The notes under the pieces: model-generated | Told to the model about the DNA's origin: nothing | The model's database searches: none | The model's input: the letters and a program-made list of their open reading frames with translations, nothing else | Shown: positions 1 through 7,876 of the stretch, one piece after another | Position numbering within the stretch: position 1 is the stretch's first letter | How the letters are laid out: the number at the start of each line of letters is the position of its first letter | Source: Acidobacteriota bacterium | Lineage (GTDB): Bacteria > Acidobacteriota > Holophagae > Thermotomaculales > Thermotomaculaceae | Direction: 5' to 3' | Assembly (NCBI GenBank): GCA_003650445.1 | Contig: QMQE01000002.1 | Location: forward strand, 1 to 34,387 | DNA length: 34,387 nucleotides | Position numbers and translations under genes: made by a program

Positions 1-451
1 AAGATGCGAGCTTGTTCCCGGTTTTTTTGCCGGGAAGTTCTGCATTCAGCAAAATGAGTTTGAGACCTCGATACGACTTCATCTCCCACTCTGTGAAAGT
101 CTCAGCCGTTGTTTTCCGATAAAAATCCTGAACGTCACAAGCAACTACCTCCACAACTTTTGCCTGTGATCCAAAAAACACCGACCCGATGAATGGCAAT
201 GTTCCCGGTTGTTTGACCCCATACGCGTATCGATATTCTGGAGAATATAACGCAATAAAATTGACCGTGTTGACTTCATCCGGCGGACCCATGATTTTTC
301 TGACCTCTGCCTCAGTCATACCCTTCTTAACTTCCTGCCTGAGCCTGTTGCGCTGTGCAATAAGTCCCGCATCCTGATCCGCACAGACGGGAACTGCAAA
401 ACTGATGGCAACTACGAAAACAAAAACCCTCTGAATATAATTGAGTTTCAT
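1..451 (-). CDS. Exported BamE/SmpA-like protein, partial (3' end beyond window)
   Basis: An uninterrupted frame of 150 codons runs on the minus strand from an ATG at 451 off the left edge, so the C-terminus is missing. The first 24 residues look like a signal peptide: a basic start (MKLNYIQR), a hydrophobic core and a PVCA-D cleavage-like site. Residues 42-57 read KKGMTEAEVRKIMGPP, the helix-turn signature seen in BamE/SmpA/OmlA-type envelope proteins (small outer-membrane assembly factors or look-alikes). A start six codons upstream at 469 is also in frame and has a better-spaced GGGGG, so the true start is uncertain. There is no lipobox cysteine at the expected place, so a secreted periplasmic form is more likely than a lipoprotein. 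The family call is from the motif only. Confidence 0.7.
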   Translation of the reverse strand, partial: MKLNYIQRVFVFVVAISFAVPVCADQDAGLIAQRNRLRQEVKKGMTEAEVRKIMGPPDEVNTVNFIALYSPEYRYAYGVKQPGTLPFIGSVFFGSQAKVVEVVACDVQDFYRKTTAETFTEWEMKSYRGLKLILLNAELPGKKTGNKLAS

Positions 452-506
452 GATTTTATGATAGCACATAGATAAACCCCCGAACACTTCTCTGTCGCTT
501 CGCTCA

Positions 507-535
507 GTTGGAGTAGGGGTAGGAGTTGGGGTAAG
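507..535. repeat. Degenerate GGAGTA/GGGGTA tract (intergenic)
   Basis: A purine-rich run of near-hexamer words (GTTGGA, GTAGGG, GTAGGA, GTTGGG) lies between the BamE-like gene and yciA. Similar tracts occur at 1295-1322 (opposite orientation), 18653-18680 and 22778-22806, always in intergenic DNA. Confidence 0.7.
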
Positions 536-560
536 AAAAGTCAGGAAATTGTCTGCTTCC

Positions 561-626
561 ATTCTTCACTCATCACTCTTCACACATCACAGTGCCGGAG
601 GCACGGCATCACTCATCACCCATCAC
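561..626 (-). repeat. Composite intergenic repeat: GTGATG words around a 13-bp hairpin
   Basis: Read on the minus strand, the element starts at the yciA stop codon. It has several GTGATG/GTGATGA words, then a 13-base hairpin GTGCCTCCGGCAC (592-604, 5-bp stem, TCC loop), then more GTGATG-like words. An element of the same design with nearly the same hairpin lies just after another gene's stop codon at 33549-33591. It resembles a REP-like 3'-end element rather than a coding sequence. Confidence 0.7.
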
Positions 627-1033
627 TACATATTCTTACTGATCGGCTTCTTCTTCCCATTCTTGTCGATGGCGACGTAGGTGAATGCGGCTTCGGTCAC
701 TTTCAGGAATGGGGATTCTCCATCTTCCCGGCGGCCGACGGATTTTACCCATACCTCCAGTTCCAGGGTGATGGAGGTGGTTCCGATCCGAACAACCGAC
801 CCGTAGCAGGCGACAACATCCCCCACCAGTACCGGATGGATGAATTTCATTGAGTTTACCGCCACTGTAACCATTCGGGAGTTGGCAATTTCCTGGGACA
901 TGATCCCGCCTGCAATGTCCATCTGTGACATGATCCAACCGCCGAAGATGTCACCCTTTGAATTCGTGTCTGCCGGCATAGCCAGTGTTCGAAGTATCAA
1001 TTTCCCCCTGGGTCCCGCTGCATTTTCAACCAT
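626..1033 (-). CDS. yciA: Acyl-CoA thioesterase, YciA family
   Basis: A 135-residue hotdog-fold thioesterase that hydrolyses acyl-CoA to free acid and CoA in the cytoplasm. The signature NSKGDIFGGWIMSQMD lies at about residues 25-40, containing the catalytic Asp/GGW region. It is followed by GDVVACYGSV and TLELEVWVKSV, all matching E. coli YciA in order and spacing. The ATG at 1033 is chosen because AGGAGG sits 5 bases upstream. The frame stays open for 62 more codons, but that stretch translates intergenic low-complexity repeats and is not protein-like. The length is normal for the family. It lies alone between two repeat-rich gaps, with no clear operon partner. Confidence 0.9.
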   Translation of the reverse strand: MVENAAGPRGKLILRTLAMPADTNSKGDIFGGWIMSQMDIAGGIMSQEIANSRMVTVAVNSMKFIHPVLVGDVVACYGSVVRIGTTSITLELEVWVKSVGRREDGESPFLKVTEAAFTYVAIDKNGKKKPISKNM

Positions 1034-1342
1034 ACCTTCCTCCTCTTCTTGCCAATCCTCATCCCCGTGGGCGGCAGAAAGTGCAAGTGAAAGTGCGAGT
1101 GCGTGAAAGAAGGGATTGTCACTCATCACTCTTTCAGAGTGGGCGTTGCGAGTGGGCGTGCGCGACAGAGTAGGGAAAATCAGGGAGTTGGCCTTTCCCG
1201 TCTTTTTCAAACTCGTCACCCATCACTTCTTGTTTCCATTCACTATTCACGCGTCCGTCAGAACGCTTCACCTTTCACCTCTCGTTTCCTTCCTCCTCCT
1301 ACCCCAACCCCAACTCCTACCCGTCTGCGCCGCAGGCGCAGC
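1034..1342. other. Intergenic gap rich in short degenerate repeats
   Basis: This 309-base stretch holds no credible gene. It contains GTG/GCGAGT-type low-complexity words (about 1075-1165), CATCAC words (1115-1130 and 1210-1230), the G-rich tract in reverse orientation (1295-1322), and a 17-base hairpin at 1325-1341 just after the yihY stop. Its core is the 13-mer GCGCCTGCGGCGC, which recurs at 19874-19886 and 21549-21561. I could not pick a convincing yciA promoter here. Confidence 0.65.
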
Positions 1343-2140
1343 CTACATATCTTTCGCCACTTCGGCGCCGAAGAGGTAAATCAAGATGGAATAGTAAATC
1401 CATAGTATCAGCAGAATCAGAGAGCCGATGGAGCCGTAGACCAGCGAGTAGAGTTTGATGGAGACGATGTAAAGGCCAAAGATGTGTTTCAAAATTTCCC
1501 AGAGCATGGTGGCGACAAAGCCGCCGGTCAGCGCCCTTCGAAAAGACATGTGAACGTGGCTCATGTATTTGTAGGACAGGGCGAAAAAGATGGTTTCAAG
1601 AAAAATCTGGCCAAGCAGGATGACTGTGTATTCGTTGACAAAGGGCAGGGTTTCCAGTTTTTTGCTGATGACGAAGAAGGTAGAACCGGAAAAGAAAAGC
1701 ACGAGCAGTACAAAGGCGGTTACCAGAAAGAAGATGAAGGATTTCAGTGTGGCTTTCCAGGTGCTTCGCTCTTCATGGGTTTCAAAGATGATGCTCAGCG
1801 CGTTCTCCATTACCGTGAATACCCGAAACGCGAAATAAAAGACGGCGATGGCACTGATGACAGAAAAAACACGTCCACTGCTGATGATGCTGTCCACGTT
1901 GCCGATTACGGCCTGGGATATGGTTGGAGGAAAGAGTTTCAGGTACTGCTCCAGTTTCAGAAGAGACAGACTTTCCTGAAACAGCATTGTGGACACATAA
2001 ATTAACAGGATAAAGAAAGGGAAAATAGCGAGAAACGCGTAGTAAGACACTGCAGCCGCAAGGGTAAATACGTTCTTCTTATAGAAATTTCTAAATATGT
2101 GGCCTAATTTTTGAAATACCGTCAGCAGGTGTCGGTTCAT
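1343..2140 (-). CDS. YihY/BrkB-family inner membrane protein
   Basis: A 265-residue polytopic membrane protein. The N-terminal segment with KKNVFTLAAAVSYYAFLAIFPFFILL (residues about 20-45) is the family hallmark, and five to six further hydrophobic segments follow, ending with GSIGSLILLILWIYYSILIY near the C-terminus. The family (formerly called ribonuclease BN in error) has no firmly established biochemical role and is often suggested to be a transporter. It is the last gene of the run starting with the S9 peptidase, and its start is 3 bases after the stop of the TonB-like gene, so co-transcription is very likely. A hairpin with the recurring 13-mer core lies 2 bases beyond the stop codon. 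Confidence 0.88.
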   Translation of the reverse strand: MNRHLLTVFQKLGHIFRNFYKKNVFTLAAAVSYYAFLAIFPFFILLIYVSTMLFQESLSLLKLEQYLKLFPPTISQAVIGNVDSIISSGRVFSVISAIAVFYFAFRVFTVMENALSIIFETHEERSTWKATLKSFIFFLVTAFVLLVLFFSGSTFFVISKKLETLPFVNEYTVILLGQIFLETIFFALSYKYMSHVHMSFRRALTGGFVATMLWEILKHIFGLYIVSIKLYSLVYGSIGSLILLILWIYYSILIYLFGAEVAKDM

Positions 2141-2143
2141 CTG

Positions 2144-3034
2144 TCAGTCCTTTGGCCGTTCATTGTAATAGAATGACCACTTCACATGAATTTTATCCTT
2201 CTTGATGAAATGAGGCAAGGGCGGAAATGGATTGGAGTATTTGATGGCAAACTCCGCCGACATGTCCAGGGGGTCCACTCCCGTTTTTTTCAAGATCCCG
2301 ATGTTCTGAATGCTACCGTCTCTCAGGATGTCGAATTCAATAACAACACTGCCCTTGAGGTAGAGGTTCCGCGCTACTTCCGGTACTTTCCAGTTGGACC
2401 GTACAATCTGTTGTACTTTTTTTGCGTAGGGGCCAAGGTCAAAGCCTTGAGTATCAATGGAAAAATTGCCCGGTATGACCAGACCGCCATTTTGGCTATC
2501 GTAAATTTCAGGGTCTGTGACAGAGAACATGCGGCTTAAATCCACCAGTGGCTTTGCTTTGCTGGCTCTTCCGCTTTTCCCTTCAGCCTGCTGTTTTCCG
2601 GCAGCACCGGCCTGTTCCAGTCCGGTTTCTCCCCGTTCCTGTTTTCTTGTGGCTTTTTCTCCTTTTGATAACCGGTCCGCCTGAGTGGGCTTTTGCTTCA
2701 TTTCCCTCTGGTTTATTTTCATGGCTTTATGCATGACCACGGATGATGTGTTTCCTTTGGATAGTGCTTTCAAGGAAGGCGCCCCGCTGCCCCCGGCAGC
2801 CTTCCGGCTGATGTCTGAATATAATCTGGCATCTGAATTAGGTGTTTCTTTATCGTCAGGCAGGTCCACGAAGGTGAATTTGATGGATTTGTTCTTTTTC
2901 GCACTGGCCTGGAGGTTCGGCTGAAATTCCACCCGCATGGCCCGAAACATGGTCTTGTCTGCGGTAACAAAGAATATTAAAAGCACAATGATGGCCATGA
3001 AAAAGGCCTCAGTCAGAGAAATTTCCCGCTTCAC
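2144..3034 (-). CDS. TonB-like protein with C-terminal TonB domain
   Basis: A 296-residue protein with one N-terminal membrane anchor (about residues 8-26), a long polar, Lys/Gly/Ala/Gln-rich periplasmic linker (about 45-170) and a C-terminal TonB-like domain (about 200-290). The domain carries YAKKVQQIVRSNWKVP and VVIEFDILRDGSIQNIGILK, followed by the conserved NPFPPLP segment. TonB proteins pass energy from the inner membrane to outer-membrane receptors, but no ExbB/ExbD gene is nearby, so it may use a shared motor or have a structural role. The start is a GTG at 3034 that overlaps the preceding stop as GTGA, with GGAG 8 bases upstream, indicating translational coupling. Confidence 0.85.
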   Translation of the reverse strand: MKREISLTEAFFMAIIVLLIFFVTADKTMFRAMRVEFQPNLQASAKKNKSIKFTFVDLPDDKETPNSDARLYSDISRKAAGGSGAPSLKALSKGNTSSVVMHKAMKINQREMKQKPTQADRLSKGEKATRKQERGETGLEQAGAAGKQQAEGKSGRASKAKPLVDLSRMFSVTDPEIYDSQNGGLVIPGNFSIDTQGFDLGPYAKKVQQIVRSNWKVPEVARNLYLKGSVVIEFDILRDGSIQNIGILKKTGVDPLDMSAEFAIKYSNPFPPLPHFIKKDKIHVKWSFYYNERPKD

Positions 3035-3948
3035 GCAAACATCTCCATGGCAGCCCGGAATATCTTATGGCGCACCGCACTGAAATCCCCGGACGGGACG
3101 ACAGGATGCACACGGTTACTCAAAAAGGCCACCGCTGTCCGTCGGTTATTGGAGACCGCAATACCGGTTCCGGTAAAACCCAGATGATAGTGGTACCCCC
3201 CCCCTTGCATCAGGGGCAGAAAGGCATCCTCCATGCCAGATAGTGCCTGTAACAGTGCCATTGCCCCATTCGCCGTGGCAAAAAGTCCGGCATTCCCGGA
3301 AATCCCCCCATCGGAAAAGGCGTTGAGGTCGTGGGTTTCCCCGTGGATGTCCCGGCCCAGCCGAAAGTGGGACGGGTCTGGTGTTTTCACAAATTCCTCC
3401 GACAGTTTTAGTTCAAATTGATTTCCATGCTCAGTGGGGGCCACGTCCGGCCTTGGGCCGGGGTTGATCTCACAACCGGGAAAGCCCCGCAGGAATTCTC
3501 TCACAATTTCCGAAAAACGGGTCCCCACTGCCTTTTCCACCGCACGGGACAGGAGTATGTACCCGAGGCAGGAGTATGTCGGTGTTTCAGCATTTCCCAC
3601 CGCATCAAGTCCCCGCTGACGGATGGAATCCAGATAGCTTTCCCTGAACAAATAGAGGGGAAGCCAGGGTTTCAGGCCTGCGCGGTGGCCCAGCAGTTCA
3701 ATCAATGAGGCCTGGATTCCAGCCTCCGGCAATATGTCCATCAGTGGAAGTTCCAGTCTCCCGAGACTTTTTTGAACAAGGGGAAAGGTGACGAGGGGCT
3801 TGGTCAGAGATGCCGTATCGTAAACCAGGTCAGGGCCTTCCAGCGGGAACCGTTCAAAGAACACAGATTTCCCGTCCCGGTAAACCCGACAGTCAAAGGA
3901 CGGCACAAGTGATTGTTCAACAAGCTCCTTTAAAATTCGGTGAAGCAT
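3031..3948 (-). CDS. Serine hydrolase of the beta-lactamase (class C/PBP) fold
   Basis: A 305-residue protein of the beta-lactamase/D-alanyl-D-alanine carboxypeptidase fold. It has the SxxK motif as SLTK (S47, K50) and a third-motif-like HLGFTGTG near residue 255. The second motif, normally YxN, reads YSC (Y125, C127), so the conserved Asn is replaced by Cys. No signal peptide is visible, suggesting cytoplasmic location. Related proteins act as esterases or peptidases rather than drug-resistance enzymes, and the substrate cannot be told. The start overlaps the oxidoreductase stop by 19 bases and has only a weak ribosome site, consistent with coupled translation. Confidence 0.8.
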   Translation of the reverse strand: MLHRILKELVEQSLVPSFDCRVYRDGKSVFFERFPLEGPDLVYDTASLTKPLVTFPLVQKSLGRLELPLMDILPEAGIQASLIELLGHRAGLKPWLPLYLFRESYLDSIRQRGLDAVGNAETPTYSCLGYILLSRAVEKAVGTRFSEIVREFLRGFPGCEINPGPRPDVAPTEHGNQFELKLSEEFVKTPDPSHFRLGRDIHGETHDLNAFSDGGISGNAGLFATANGAMALLQALSGMEDAFLPLMQGGGYHYHLGFTGTGIAVSNNRRTAVAFLSNRVHPVVPSGDFSAVRHKIFRAAMEMFA

Positions 3949-4874
3949 TTCCCGGAGGCAGCCATTTCTGAAACAACTTTGGTGTAGAGCAGCGCTTTCA
4001 ACCCGTCTTCCCCGGAAACTTCAACCGGCCGATTCGAGATGATACTATCCAGAAAAGAGCCGATTTCTGCTTCCAGCTGATCCCGGTCCGTCACCGGCAG
4101 TGGGTGGTTCACCATTGAGCTGTCTCTGAAAAACATTTTTTTCAGTTTCCGGTTGTTCAGGTCGGCACTGTAATAGGTGTTTTCTTCCCCGTCAAAAACC
4201 CGCAAGCTCCGCTCCCGCTCCGATGCCACCCGACTGACGTTCAATTCGGCAATGCAACCGGATTCCAGTTCCACCATGGCAAAGGCAATGTCGGTTTTGT
4301 CTGTCACAACTTTCGTACCCTTCACGGTAATCCGTCTTACCGGGGAATTGTCCAGTGCAAACACCAGATCCATGTCGTGAATCATCAAATCCAGCACCAC
4401 GTCAATGTCCGTACTCCTCCCGGTAAAGGGGGAATAGCGATTGGCCCGGATCATCCATGGGGTTTTAACGTTCTCCTTCAGGGCTGTGAAGGCCCGGTTG
4501 AACCGCTCAATATGCCCGACCTGAAGCTTAACATCACGCTGGCCTGCCATTTCAATGAGCTGTTCCGCCTCATCCACATTGTCTGTGATGGGTTTTTCAA
4601 TCATCACGTGGATTCCATTTTCGATGAAAAACCGGGCCACATCAAAATGATAAACTGTCGGAGTGGCAATGGTCACCGCCTCTACTTCGCCGACAACCCG
4701 GCGAAAATCCCGAACATACGGTACCTTGTATTTTGCCGCAATCTCCCGGCCCCGTTCCTCATCCACATCCACAACACATACGAATTCACAATTTCTTAAT
4801 ACGCTCATCACACGGGCATGGAAACCGCCGAGATGGCCGCTCCCGATTACGGCTGCTTTAATTTTTTTTGTCAT
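3930..4874 (-). CDS. Gfo/Idh/MocA-family NAD(P)-dependent oxidoreductase
   Basis: A 314-residue enzyme with an N-terminal Rossmann fold (GSGHLGGFHARV near residue 12), the EKP signature (IEKPITDN, near 93-100) that supplies the catalytic Lys, and GHIERFNRAF plus DLMIHDMDLV in the C-terminal domain. The family oxidises or reduces sugar derivatives. The GHIERFN form resembles UDP-sugar 3-dehydrogenases such as GnnA, but no partner aminotransferase is present, so the substrate is open. I chose the ATG at 4874 with GGAGAG 8 bases upstream; an in-frame ATG lies five codons earlier. It overlaps the S9 peptidase stop by 17 bases. Confidence 0.85.
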   Translation of the reverse strand: MTKKIKAAVIGSGHLGGFHARVMSVLRNCEFVCVVDVDEERGREIAAKYKVPYVRDFRRVVGEVEAVTIATPTVYHFDVARFFIENGIHVMIEKPITDNVDEAEQLIEMAGQRDVKLQVGHIERFNRAFTALKENVKTPWMIRANRYSPFTGRSTDIDVVLDLMIHDMDLVFALDNSPVRRITVKGTKVVTDKTDIAFAMVELESGCIAELNVSRVASERERSLRVFDGEENTYYSADLNNRKLKKMFFRDSSMVNHPLPVTDRDQLEAEIGSFLDSIISNRPVEVSGEDGLKALLYTKVVSEMAASGKCFTEF

Positions 4875-7290
4875 GGGCTTTCTCTCCATAGAAAAAATAG
4901 TCCTTGAATGGTTTATGCTCGGGCTTCAATTCTGTCTCTTTCACAAGGTAATTCCAGTGGCCCGGTTCATTTTTCAAGTAATTATCAAACCAGGCCATCA
5001 CAAATTCCTCCTGGGCAATCCAGTTGGAAAACTTTCCTTTCATTCCGTGATTTTCCCCGAAAAACCGAACATAGGCTGTTTTCTTCCCCAGCACGTTTAA
5101 CGCTGTAAACATCTGGTCTGATTCTACAATCGGCACGTTTGTATCCGCATCCCCGTGCATCAGCAGCAGGGGTGTCTTCACCTTGTCCGCATTAAAAAGC
5201 GGGGACTTGTCCACATACACCTCCCTTGCGTTCCAGGGATAAGAACCCGCCAACGCCGTCATTCCATAGAGGTAGCCCCAGTAACCGCCGCCCCAGTAGG
5301 AGGTGATATTGCTGATACCGTACTCCGAAATCAAGGCCTTGAACAAGGTCGTTTTTGTCGCCAGTGACATGGCAAGAAATCCGCCGTAACTGCCGCTGTA
5401 GGCACCCATACGCGCCCCGTCAACCGAGGGCTCATGCTTCGCGGTGTACGCCGCCGCTTCAATGAGATCAGCTGCGGATTTATCCCCCCATTCGTTGACA
5501 TGTTCAGCGGCAAATTTTTCGCCACGGCCCACCGCGCCCCTGGGGGTGGTCAGCAGAACGAAGTAGCCGTTTCCGGACAGCCACTGGAAAGTCGGATGGA
5601 ACACCGGGCCGCAGGGCACCACACCGCCGTAGTAAAACACAATGAGGGGATAGGTTTTGCCGGGTTCAAAGTTGGCCGGATATACGAGGGAATTGTGAAT
5701 TCTGTATCCATTCTTTGACTTAAATGTGAACTCTTTGAATGGAGACAATGCCCCTTTTTCCTGCCTGTTATTCTGAAAATCTACAATCTCCTTTTCTCCA
5801 AGGAAAAGGGCCGGATAGCGGTCAATGGCGGAAGACATGAACAGCGTTCCCCCTGCGGTGGGACAAAACCCGTTCACCACGCCCCCCGGAATGTCCACTC
5901 TGGAAACCTCGCCATCTTTGTAGCGGAAAACCGCGCCCTTTCCGTCCAGTGTGGCAATGAACATCAGCTCCCCCGGACTCACTGTCTGAAGCGTATCAGA
6001 GGTCTGGCGTGTGTAGATAATATCGATGCCGGGACTGAACGTGGCATCCGATGTTACACAGTGGATTTCACCACTTGTCATATCCAGTGTAAACAGTGCT
6101 TTATCATAGTAGTTGGTCTGTTGGCCCTCCCGGTACGGCCGCCGCTGGGAAACAAAAATCACGGTTTTGTCATCGAGATATTTCACCTCATCAAAACTGC
6201 GGCTGTAGGCGCCAACCTGTTGAGCCTCCAGTGTTTCCAGATTCAAGTCCATAACCTTGAATGATGACCACGGGTAGCGTTCAATATCATCAGAGAGGGA
6301 GAGTACCGCGTGTTTCCCCCGGACATCATAGGCAGAAATGGACACCGGCCCGTAGAGTTTCCGAAGTACAACGCCGTCTGTGGACAGTGAGAAAAAGAAA
6401 GATTTGCTCAACCAGGACGGCCGCTTCTGTTCCATCCGGGTCCAGAGGGAATACTCCCCTTTTTTCTTCTCCTTGAATGTGTCCCGGACAATAAAATATA
6501 GAAATCGGCCGTCTTCTGACACGGTAAGTCCGGAAACCGGTTTGTCCATCAACCGGACGAGGTGTCGTTCCATGGAATCCGGATTCAGCACCATGATTTT
6601 TTTGCCCGTAACATAGTAAAGCCACTTATTGTCTCCGGAAAATACCGGTTGCCCGGCATCCTCAATTTCATGGCTTTGAATCTCTTTTTTGTCCAGTTGA
6701 ATCACGTCCAGAGAACGCATTCGTTTCCCCTTTTTGTCCCGCCTGGACACTGTCACTGCTGCAAAGTGCCCGTTCCGGCTGGCGGTAAAAAACCCCGGAC
6801 TCACCAATTTCGTGTAATCCAGGTGGGAAAACGGGCGATCCGGTGTCAATTTTACAGTCGCGTCCAGGCCGTCAAGTGTTACCGGAACAACACCATCAGT
6901 GGCCGGTTTTCCCTTCAACAGCATGCTGACTTTGTGTCCTCCGGTTTCAAACACCAGCGGCGTATCCGCCTTCACCGGCTTGTCATCAAGAAACAACAGG
7001 GCCTGTACACCTTTCTCGACCTTGAAAGAAGCTGTTTGAAAGCGCGGAACATTCAGATAACAGACCACAGCCACTGTTCCCTCTCCTGAAAGAACGACCG
7101 TGTCCGTTTTTTCAAATACAACATCGGAGGTGAACTCCGGCAATTTATCCCCGGCTTTCGGGAAAATCCCGGTGAGCATGGTCACGCCTGGCGCCAGTTT
7201 CGCCGTCAACACCGGTTTCAATGCCAGTGTTGCCGGGCGAACGGGAAGCACGAAGATAAGAAAACATCCGATTAACCAGAATCGTTTCAT
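4858..7290 (-). CDS. Exported S9-family (prolyl oligopeptidase-type) serine peptidase
   Basis: An 810-residue protein with a signal peptide (residues 1 to about 20), a long beta-propeller region (about 150-530, with repeated segments such as SGDNKWLYYVTGKKI and VSEDGRFLYFIVRD) and a C-terminal alpha/beta-hydrolase domain (about 550-790). The catalytic triad reads Ser634 in GSYGG, Asp716 in HGDADTNVP and His748 in ENHG. These enzymes cleave oligopeptides, typically after Pro or Ala, or trim dipeptides; export suggests a role in peptide scavenging. GGAG lies 5 bases before the ATG. It is the first gene of the five-gene run ending at yihY. I found no strong promoter upstream; a TTGCTT-17-GACAAT pair near 7330-7360 is only weak. 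Confidence 0.92.
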   Translation of the reverse strand: MKRFWLIGCFLIFVLPVRPATLALKPVLTAKLAPGVTMLTGIFPKAGDKLPEFTSDVVFEKTDTVVLSGEGTVAVVCYLNVPRFQTASFKVEKGVQALLFLDDKPVKADTPLVFETGGHKVSMLLKGKPATDGVVPVTLDGLDATVKLTPDRPFSHLDYTKLVSPGFFTASRNGHFAAVTVSRRDKKGKRMRSLDVIQLDKKEIQSHEIEDAGQPVFSGDNKWLYYVTGKKIMVLNPDSMERHLVRLMDKPVSGLTVSEDGRFLYFIVRDTFKEKKKGEYSLWTRMEQKRPSWLSKSFFFSLSTDGVVLRKLYGPVSISAYDVRGKHAVLSLSDDIERYPWSSFKVMDLNLETLEAQQVGAYSRSFDEVKYLDDKTVIFVSQRRPYREGQQTNYYDKALFTLDMTSGEIHCVTSDATFSPGIDIIYTRQTSDTLQTVSPGELMFIATLDGKGAVFRYKDGEVSRVDIPGGVVNGFCPTAGGTLFMSSAIDRYPALFLGEKEIVDFQNNRQEKGALSPFKEFTFKSKNGYRIHNSLVYPANFEPGKTYPLIVFYYGGVVPCGPVFHPTFQWLSGNGYFVLLTTPRGAVGRGEKFAAEHVNEWGDKSAADLIEAAAYTAKHEPSVDGARMGAYSGSYGGFLAMSLATKTTLFKALISEYGISNITSYWGGGYWGYLYGMTALAGSYPWNAREVYVDKSPLFNADKVKTPLLLMHGDADTNVPIVESDQMFTALNVLGKKTAYVRFFGENHGMKGKFSNWIAQEEFVMAWFDNYLKNEPGHWNYLVKETELKPEHKPFKDYFFYGEKAHDKKN

Positions 7291-7488
7291 AATAACTCCT
7301 TAAATCTATTTCTGTTCCCGCCCATTGTCCCAGATTCTGTGCAGAAAAGCAAGTTTAAGTAGAAGGAAAGGCTAAGGTTAAGTTCAGAAAATACAGGGGA
7401 TGGGTAATTCCCCCATTCCCGCGCACAAACACCTTCGCCCATGCTCTTCGCCGAAAAATGGATAGGGTTAACAGGATAGGCGTAAATT

Positions 7489-7686
7489 TTATTTCGGGTC
7501 GAATCCAAGGAGAAGTATGTTGTGGAAATAAAGCCAGATCATGGTGGCCAACCCCGAGTACAAAACGCCGACAGCAATGATTTTCACACACACCTTGTAC
7601 CACGGCATATCCTCCCGGCCCTTAAAAAGAACCTCAAATGCCCGCATAAACACATAGGCACTGATTGTAAAAAATGTATATCCCAT
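7489..7686 (-). CDS. Small membrane protein of unknown function
   Basis: A 65-residue protein starting MGYTFFTISAYVFM, with two hydrophobic segments (about 3-17 and 31-58) separated by a charged loop containing KGREDMPWYK. The start at 7686 is supported by AAGGAGG 8 bases upstream and by a good promoter (7762-7791). An upstream in-frame extension exists but lacks a ribosome site and runs through the promoter. I recognise no family. It is transcribed away from the methyltransferase and sits about 200 bases before the S9 peptidase on the same strand. Confidence 0.7.
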   Translation of the reverse strand: MGYTFFTISAYVFMRAFEVLFKGREDMPWYKVCVKIIAVGVLYSGLATMIWLYFHNILLLGFDPK

Positions 7687-7761
7687 GTTCCCATCCTCCT
7701 TTTCAGCCACACCGCACAGGCGAAAATGGCGTCCCCGATTTTGCAGACTTCCTGTTTTTTG

Positions 7762-7791
7762 AGTATAGACGCCGCACTTATCCAGTGTCAA
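7762..7791 (-). promoter_or_regulatory. Sigma70-like promoter for the small membrane protein
   Basis: On the minus strand, TTGACA (7791-7786) and TATACT (7767-7762) are separated by 18 bases: a perfect -35 and a 5/6 -10. Predicted transcription start is about 7755, roughly 70 bases before the ATG at 7686. The -35 lies 6 bases from the -35 of the divergent plus-strand promoter. Confidence 0.7.
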
Positions 7792-7797
7792 GAAAGT

Positions 7798-7826
7798 TTG
7801 TTACGGGAATCCGGATGCAGTATACT
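7798..7826 (+). promoter_or_regulatory. Sigma70-like promoter for the methyltransferase/serine hydrolase pair
   Basis: TTGTTA (7798-7803) and TATACT (7821-7826) are separated by 17 bases; predicted start is about 7833, some 44 bases before the ATG at 7877. It is back to back with the minus-strand promoter, so RNA polymerase binding on one side may affect the other. Confidence 0.55.
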
Positions 7827-7876
7827 GTCTGTGAGAATCCAGGTTCACATGGGCCGTGGCCGAAACGGAGGATATA

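Noticed and set aside
15-36. TTCCCGG/CCGGGAA hairpin with a T-rich loop resembling a terminator
   Set aside because: It lies inside the open frame of the partial BamE-like gene and the T run is in the loop, not after the stem.
561-626. CRISPR-like array
   Set aside because: The repeats are 6-7 base degenerate words without spacers of constant length, and no cas genes are present.
1034-1219. N-terminal extension of the thioesterase frame
   Set aside because: It translates degenerate intergenic repeats; a strong ribosome site and family homology support the start at 1033.
3031-3948. Antibiotic-resistance beta-lactamase
   Set aside because: No signal peptide and an altered second motif; the fold is shared by many esterases and peptidases.
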